A stretch of 64,000 nt of DNA, taken from NCBI GenBank assembly GCA_023435895.1, contig JAEZLH010000006.1, positions 62,001 to 126,000 on the forward strand, given 5' to 3'. This document shows, piece by piece, positions 59,112 to 64,000 of this stretch. Below the pieces are notes generated by a model. It saw only the letters and a program-made list of their open reading frames with translations. It made no database searches and was not told the DNA's origin. Position 1 is the first letter of the stretch; each line of letters begins with the position of its first letter. The translations under genes were made by a program, and so were the position numbers. Origin of the DNA: Bacillota bacterium. Lineage in GTDB: Bacteria; Bacillota; Clostridia; Lachnospirales; Lachnospiraceae.

Positions 59112-60320
59112 ATGTATATAGCAAGACAGCCGATTTTTAATAGGCTAATGAAAATTTATGGCTATGAGCTACTATTTCGTGCGGAGTCTGGGGCCAGTTC
59201 ATTCGGCAATACTCCCTCCAGTGTTGCAACTGCTGCTGTTTTAGGTGGTTTATTTGAACAAGGAATTGACCGAATCGTTGGAAAGTCCAAGGCGTTCATA
59301 AACTTTGACTATGAATTCATATTGTCAGAGAATATTGAGCTAATCGATCCAAAGACACTTGTTATTGAGGTTCTTGAGAGTGTAGCAGTGGATGAGAAGT
59401 TAATTGATAGGATTAAGGATTTAAAGAAGAAAGGTTATAAAATAGCACTGGATGATTTTGAGGAAAGCTTGAGTACTTATCCAATTGTTCCAATCGCTGA
59501 TATTATAAAATATGATATTATCATTACGCCCCTTGATACCATAGAAAGAGAAGTGGAACAAGCGCTTTTACAGGGGAAAACGATTTTAGCTGAAAAAATT
59601 GAGAATATACAGGAGTTTCAAAAAGCGAAAGAAATGGGATTTCAATTATTCCAAGGATATTTTTTTAGCAAACCCAAGATCGTTGAAGGGTCAAAAATCA
59701 AGAAGTCAGCAAAAATACAATATTCTATGATACTTAACGAGCTTAAAAAGGACGAACCCTCCTATAATGCAATCACAGAAATTATTGAATCGGATGTGAA
59801 TCTTGCTTACCGGGCAATGAAGGTGATGAGCAATAGAAGAAGGGATGATTCCTTTCGATCCATAAAGGATGCGTTAGTTCGTATGGGGTTTAGAGAGCTG
59901 GAGAGATGGATCAATGTCTTAATGCTTCAAGAACTTTCCGCAGATAAACCGACAGAAATTATGAAGCTTTCGTTGGTTCGTTCAAAGTTTGGAGAATATA
60001 TAGCAAGCAATTGTATTTATAGCAATCGTAAGGAAGAAGTATCCATGATGTGTCTGTTTAGTATGCTGGACGCTATAATGGATGCGCCGATGACGGTTGC
60101 ATTAGATGGAATGATGATTTCAGACGATGTATTTAATGCACTTGTTTATCATCAAGGTTCTTTGAAGCCTATATGTGACATATTAACAGCATATGAGGCT
60201 GGAGATTGGGAGACAGTTAATGTATTGTCTGACTATATTCATTTAAATCCGAAGCTCCTATCTCCCGGATATATAGAAGCCATACATTGGGTAACAAAGT
60301 TTTTTGAAAGCATAGAATAA
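59112..60320 (+). CDS. EAL-HDOD signalling protein (YuxH type)
   Basis: 402 aa. An N-terminal EAL-like domain (about 1-200) has MYIARQPIFNRLMKIYGYELLFRAE, where ELL replaces the canonical EAL. The other key acidic residues are kept (IEVLES, ALDDFEES, ILAEKIEN) and so is the final QGYFFSKP. A C-terminal HDOD domain (about 205-395) follows. YuxH-type proteins often bind or weakly turn over c-di-GMP. ATG 59112 has AAGGA 9 nt upstream; I reject earlier in-frame ATGs. Confidence 0.87.
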   Translation: MYIARQPIFNRLMKIYGYELLFRAESGASSFGNTPSSVATAAVLGGLFEQGIDRIVGKSKAFINFDYEFILSENIELIDPKTLVIEVLESVAVDEKLIDRIKDLKKKGYKIALDDFEESLSTYPIVPIADIIKYDIIITPLDTIEREVEQALLQGKTILAEKIENIQEFQKAKEMGFQLFQGYFFSKPKIVEGSKIKKSAKIQYSMILNELKKDEPSYNAITEIIESDVNLAYRAMKVMSNRRRDDSFRSIKDALVRMGFRELERWINVLMLQELSADKPTEIMKLSLVRSKFGEYIASNCIYSNRKEEVSMMCLFSMLDAIMDAPMTVALDGMMISDDVFNALVYHQGSLKPICDILTAYEAGDWETVNVLSDYIHLNPKLLSPGYIEAIHWVTKFFESIE

Positions 60321-60327
60321 TAGAAAG

Positions 60328-60370
60328 AAAGCTGCTGTTCGGAGTGATATATCCGATAAAGCAGCTTTTT
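60328..60370 (+). terminator. Intrinsic terminator after EAL-HDOD gene
   Basis: AAGCTGCT and AGCAGCTT pair with an inner TCGGA/TCCGA stem, then TTTTT. Confidence 0.88.
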
Positions 60371-60397
60371 ATATTGAACGGATTTGCCTTTTAATAA

Positions 60398-61123
60398 TTA
60401 GTAATAGTTTGGTGCCAGAATACAAGAATCAATATATTCCAATAACTGGTTAATACCAAATACAGGAACACCACTAATGCTTTGAATAAGATTGGTGAAA
60501 GGGGCAAGGTTGGTGCATTCCAATATGATAGCCCCGGTATCCGGATTTTGCTCCATGTGTCTAATTGTCATCTCCCTGACAGAATTCTCAAGGACTTCAA
60601 GATCCGCTTCTAAATTATCTTCGATAAAAACTTGGGAGAAGGGGGAATCCTCTGGCATTCCTGTAATACATACGGGAATATCTTTGGAGGACCATCCTAA
60701 TTGATTAAAATAGTCATCGTAAAATAGCTCGGCTTTCTCAGTTAGGATACCTATTTTTTTCTTGCTATTTAACATTGTCTTAATAAAAGGTGCAAGAATT
60801 AGTGTATTAGTAAACACAGGTATATTCACAGCATCTGCCAACTGTTTTTGAAACCCGGACAGAAAGCTGCAGCTGGTGGTGATGGCCCTGCATCCTTCCT
60901 TTTCAAGTTCCCTGGCTGCATCGATAAAGGGTTGCAGCAGAAGTTTTTCCACATTGGAGGCATTTAATTTATCCGTTGAAAGATTTCGAACGGTATAATA
61001 ACGAACGGGTACCTTATAAGTTCTTGCATTCCCTATATCGCCTATCAGCCTGGGGAACACGGTATCCATCATTAAAATTCCGATATATTGTCCATAGCTT
61101 GTGTAACCGCCTTTCATTCTCAT
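60398..61123 (-). CDS. Aspartate/glutamate/hydantoin racemase-family protein
   Basis: 241 aa. Two catalytic cysteines, C85 in ITTSCSFLSGF and C203 in ILECTNLAPF, sit in pseudo-symmetric positions as in the Asp/Glu racemase superfamily. GYTSYGQYIGILMMDTVFPRLIGDIGN is the family N-terminus. Substrate could be an amino acid, hydantoin or maleate-type acid. It lies downstream of a PucR regulator on the same strand, 184 bp apart. A strong AAAGGAG precedes the ATG. Confidence 0.82.
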   Translation of the reverse strand: MRMKGGYTSYGQYIGILMMDTVFPRLIGDIGNARTYKVPVRYYTVRNLSTDKLNASNVEKLLLQPFIDAARELEKEGCRAITTSCSFLSGFQKQLADAVNIPVFTNTLILAPFIKTMLNSKKKIGILTEKAELFYDDYFNQLGWSSKDIPVCITGMPEDSPFSQVFIEDNLEADLEVLENSVREMTIRHMEQNPDTGAIILECTNLAPFTNLIQSISGVPVFGINQLLEYIDSCILAPNYY

Positions 61124-61307
61124 AAGCTAGCTCCTTTCATGATCAACTATTTTGAATTAGTGTGTCAGAAGTTTATTCAAAGAGTGTATTTTAATTAGTT
61201 CAAAATCAAAATAGCACAACAATAAACACAAAGTAAATAGCAATTGATCAATATTTAAAAGAGTAGTCATTTTGCTAGAAACCATATACAACCTGTCCTG
61301 GTCGGAT

Positions 61308-62477
61308 TTAAAAAGCAAAGTAGTCATGGAATAACAGGGAAATTGACATATATAAGCGGGCGTAATAGTCATCCGTACTGATTCCACATAGGTCGTGGAT
61401 TTTATCAAGACGTTTTTGAAGAGTATGGCGGTGGATATAGAGTCTTGAAGCAGTCTTTGAGGCATTGCAATTGTCCGCAAGATAAAAACGCAGGGTTTGT
61501 ACATAGTTGGTATTGTTAATCCTGTCATAATTAAGGAGAATCTGAAGGGATTGATTATCTGATACAACAGAATGTTCATTCTGATGAAGAATACCGAACA
61601 TTTTCATAAAGGTCATGTTATCAAAGGAGCAAACCCCTCGTTTGGCATGGATGTGTCTTAATAAGTCGGTACATTCCAAGGAGTGTTCAAAGGCTAAGCC
61701 CAAGGCCTTTGCAGCTTTTATTCGATCTACGCCAACATAATAATTTAGTCCCTGTTGTTCGGATAGAAAAGTTAGCTCAATGCTGAAGTCATAGATCATG
61801 GATAGATAATTGCTTTCATTTTTGAAAATGAGAAGAAATGCAGCTGAGCCGCTTTTTGTAATGGTATATTCACAATGGTCTGCCTTGTCATCCAAATAGG
61901 ATTTGATTCGGTTCATACAACTGAGTGCTGTGCTTTCATTTACCGCATACTGATTAATAGGCTGTACAAAGAACAGATAAGCAATTCCTCCCCCTTCTTC
62001 CTCATAAAGCTTCGGAATGTACTTTTGAAGTACATCATAGGTGGGTTGAAAGAGAGATTTAATTGCCTCGTCTGAGATTTCATTCTCCAATTTACTAATA
62101 TTGATTTTTTGAATTAGAATACGAAGGATAGAAGAGAAGGTAAGGTCCTTAGGTATTTGAAGCACGGGGAAGCCAAGCCGGTTCGATTCGGCAATAATAT
62201 AATCAGGAATCTCATCTATATAGTAACCGGGTTGAATGGCAATACCGCTTACACCGATATTTTTCAGTGTGAGTATCAGATCCCGGAATAATTCCTCATT
62301 CTCCAGATTATAGCCCGTGGTAACAAGTAATTCACCCCGCTGCACGGAGTTTGGGGAGTCCAAAATCTCCATAACGTTGACCCAAGAGATTACATTTGCA
62401 GCCCCGTCAAAGCCAGCAACCAACTTTACACCTTTCAATAATTGGTTTTCTACGATATGTCGAATCATTAGGCTCAT
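61308..62477 (-). CDS. PucR-family transcriptional regulator
   Basis: 389 aa. N-terminal PucR sensory domain (VKLVAGFDGAANVISWVNVMEI ... GELLVTTGYNLENEELFRDLI ... YIIAESNRLGFPVLQIPKDLTFS), and C-terminal PucR helix-turn-helix (FYLADNCNASKTASRLYIHRHTLQKRLDKIHDLCGI). Such regulators control purine or amino-acid catabolism. The ATG at 62477 has AGGA 10 nt upstream; an ATG 33 bp earlier is possible. It is divergent from the hydroxyacid dehydrogenase, 184 bp away, with an inverted repeat between them. Confidence 0.87.
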   Translation of the reverse strand: MSLMIRHIVENQLLKGVKLVAGFDGAANVISWVNVMEILDSPNSVQRGELLVTTGYNLENEELFRDLILTLKNIGVSGIAIQPGYYIDEIPDYIIAESNRLGFPVLQIPKDLTFSSILRILIQKINISKLENEISDEAIKSLFQPTYDVLQKYIPKLYEEEGGGIAYLFFVQPINQYAVNESTALSCMNRIKSYLDDKADHCEYTITKSGSAAFLLIFKNESNYLSMIYDFSIELTFLSEQQGLNYYVGVDRIKAAKALGLAFEHSLECTDLLRHIHAKRGVCSFDNMTFMKMFGILHQNEHSVVSDNQSLQILLNYDRINNTNYVQTLRFYLADNCNASKTASRLYIHRHTLQKRLDKIHDLCGISTDDYYARLYMSISLLFHDYFAF

Positions 62478-62554
62478 TTCATCATCCATCCTTTCTGTTT
62501 TATTAAGCATACAGCCTAAACCTTAGATACGTCAATTGATTTTATTCTGAAAAA

Positions 62555-62567
62555 GGACATTATGTCC
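62555..62567. promoter_or_regulatory. Putative PucR-type operator
   Basis: GGACATTATGTCC is a perfect palindrome around a single central T, centred in the gap between the divergent PucR and dehydrogenase genes. Confidence 0.5.
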
Positions 62568-62661
62568 ACTGATTACAAAAAATTCAGTACACTATGATTA
62601 TTGTCAGAAAATAGGCTCAAATATATACTTTTGCTATACCAAATAAAAACGGAGGTGCTGC

Positions 62662-63687
62662 ATGAAACATAAGGTTTTAATAACAGAGGCTATTGACAAA
62701 AAAGGAATCGAGTACCTGGTGGAGCAAGGTTATGAATTAATTATGGGTACGGGTATCACCGAAGAGATTTTAATTGAAGAAGCATCCGATTGTGACGCCA
62801 TCCTTACCCGCAATGGTAATATAACTGAAAAAGTTTTGAGCTCTTGCAAGAAATTAAAGGTAGTATCCATGCATGGAGTAGGTGTGGATTGTATAGATGT
62901 GGATAGCGCAACAAGACTTGGTATTCAGGTTACAAATGCTGCAGAATCCAATCAAAGCTCGGTTGCGGAATATGCAATTGGATTAATTTTAATGTTAGCA
63001 AAGCAATCAATTCACTATAATAACGGTTTTAAGAGTGGTGATCTGGGAGTCAGGAAGGTGTATGGAAGTGATGTTGCAGGAAAAACACTTGGGATTATTG
63101 GTATGGGGAACATTGGCACTCAAGTGGCGCAAATCGCAACCTTTGGATTAAATATGAATGTCATTGGATATAACCGAAGAATCGAAGGAAAAAAACTGGT
63201 CGACTACGCACTCTTAACAAATGATATAAAGGAAGTAATATCAAAGTCGGATTTTTTGTCCCTTCACCTTCCCTCGAGCTCATCTACAAGACATATAATC
63301 GGGGCGGAGGAGTTATCATTGATGAAGCCGGAAGCATATCTAATCAATACCGGTCGTGGTGAAATCATTGATGAACAGGCCTTAATTCAGGTGCTGAAGG
63401 AGCATAAGATTGCAGGGGCCGCACTTGATGTCTTTGAAGGGAATTTACCAAAGTCTGATAATCCGCTGCTACATATGGAACATGTTATTGTTACACCTCA
63501 CACAGCGGCGTTTACTACCGAGGCATTGGAGCGAATGGCCTATCAGGCAGCCCTTGGAATTTCGGAGGTTCTGGAAAAGAGACCGGTCTCTTATCCTGTG
63601 AATAAAATCAAGGATAATTTTGAAGAAAACAAAGGGATTACAGCAGTTATGAACTATTACCGCTACGAATTCGGAAATAAATATTAA
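62662..63687 (+). CDS. D-2-hydroxyacid dehydrogenase (phosphoglycerate-dehydrogenase-like)
   Basis: 341 aa. Both 2-Hacid_dh domains are present: the catalytic N-terminal part (about 1-100) and the NAD domain with GKTLGIIGMGNIGTQVAQIA (about 140-160), SLHLPSSSSTRHIIGAEELSLMKPEAYLINTGRGEIIDE and HTAAFTTEALERMA, which carries the catalytic His. It most resembles hydroxypyruvate/phosphoglycerate-type enzymes. No serA partner is adjacent. The cluster context suggests catabolic use of a D-hydroxyacid. CGGAGGTG precedes the ATG. Confidence 0.88.
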   Translation: MKHKVLITEAIDKKGIEYLVEQGYELIMGTGITEEILIEEASDCDAILTRNGNITEKVLSSCKKLKVVSMHGVGVDCIDVDSATRLGIQVTNAAESNQSSVAEYAIGLILMLAKQSIHYNNGFKSGDLGVRKVYGSDVAGKTLGIIGMGNIGTQVAQIATFGLNMNVIGYNRRIEGKKLVDYALLTNDIKEVISKSDFLSLHLPSSSSTRHIIGAEELSLMKPEAYLINTGRGEIIDEQALIQVLKEHKIAGAALDVFEGNLPKSDNPLLHMEHVIVTPHTAAFTTEALERMAYQAALGISEVLEKRPVSYPVNKIKDNFEENKGITAVMNYYRYEFGNKY

Positions 63688-63701
63688 ATGGAGCAAAAAA
63701 G

Positions 63702-64000
63702 ATGAAGTCTATGTTGGAAATGCAGGGAAGCTTGTTCCTATACATACTGATCGGTATTTATGCACAGAAACGCGGCATTATAACTTACGCAAACAGAAGA
63801 AAAATAACGGATCTGATTATCGATATCATACTACCTTGCAATATCATCAATTCTTTTATGATCAGTGGGTCAAATAAAATATTGCTTCAGTGTGGAGCGG
63901 TATTCTTACTGTCCATGGTCGCACAAATTGGATATGTTTTGGCCAGCAAGTTATTGTTTCGTCATGTACCGAGGGATAAACAGGCTATTCTTCGATATGC
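63702..64000 (+). CDS. AEC-family transporter, N-terminal part
   Basis: Starts at ATG 63702, 14 bp after the dehydrogenase stop, and runs off the window end after 99 codons. The visible protein begins MKSMLEMQGSLFLYILIGIY and has hydrophobic helices with DLIIDIILPCNIINSFMISGS, the conserved helix-break motif of the AEC (auxin efflux carrier)/MleP carboxylate transporter family. AEC members commonly move malate or other organic acids, in agreement with the adjoining hydroxyacid dehydrogenase. Confidence 0.82.
   Translation, partial: MKSMLEMQGSLFLYILIGIYAQKRGIITYANRRKITDLIIDIILPCNIINSFMISGSNKILLQCGAVFLLSMVAQIGYVLASKLLFRHVPRDKQAILRY

Overview
The window is AT-rich DNA with short intergenic gaps, strong AGGAGG-type ribosome binding sites and TTGACA/TATAAT promoters. 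Its families include an Lsa-type ABC-F protein, YibE/F proteins, Fur/Zur-controlled ZnuABC, MmyB-type XRE regulators, paired S8 peptidases and a PocR domain. This points to a low-GC Firmicute, most likely a soil or plant-associated clostridium of the Lachnospiraceae type. The species cannot be named from the sequence alone. There is no rRNA, tRNA, CRISPR array, phage module or replication origin. It reads as chromosomal accessory and housekeeping DNA rich in small regulator-plus-target units.

Layout. 0-5.5 kb: end of a chemotaxis receptor, an Lrp/EamA exporter pair, an MmyB-type regulator divergent from an NAD-dependent reductase, and a flavodoxin-like protein. 5.6-9 kb: a zinc module (Fur-family repressor, ZnuB, ZnuC, divergent ZnuA) with two identical operators 60 bp apart. 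9.3-13.1 kb: rhodanese, then Ku and a three-domain LigD, a complete two-protein NHEJ system. 13.2-15.2 kb: a MarR-GNAT fusion with two spaced operators, two tandem copies of a ~136-bp hairpin element, and a second acetyltransferase. 15.3-24 kb: lipid kinase, APC permease, LysR, YbaK, a DMT exporter, a cupin regulator, and a nitroreductase / threonine-synthase-like / formamidase run. 24-33.6 kb: free-Met-sulfoxide reductase, two YibE/F proteins, TetR with an Acg-like flavoprotein, carbamate kinase, and several orphan enzymes. 33.7-38.3 kb: an amino-acid ABC importer behind a compact structured leader, then PhzF and DUF1697 proteins.

38.5-40.7 kb: an Lsa-type ABC-F gene behind a 500-nt leader with two small ORFs and two terminator-like hairpins, the most striking regulatory architecture here. 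41-46 kb: an NfeD-like protein with a His/Asp-rich loop, flotillin, AraC and a lipoprotein esterase. 45.8-52.6 kb: an unusual set of an arylsulfotransferase-like protein, a bicovalent-FAD oxidase and two tandem S8 peptidases. 52.9-60.4 kb: a hybrid histidine kinase, a self-regulated TetR/PocR pair, an IS1634-type insertion sequence flanked by perfect 112-bp direct repeats, and an EAL-HDOD protein. 60.4-64 kb: a PucR-controlled cluster of racemase, 2-hydroxyacid dehydrogenase and AEC transporter, cut by the window edge.

Sequence features that no gene explains are the tandem hairpin pair (14.27-14.56 kb), a 110-bp palindromic element (23.85-23.95 kb) with a partial copy inside the IS target duplication, and the nested leaders at 33.7 and 38.6 kb. 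No wholly new multi-gene defence or metabolic system can be proven from sequence alone. The best candidates for unrecognised biology are the ABC-F dual leader, the 46-52 kb peptidase/oxidase/sulfotransferase island, and the hairpin repeats.
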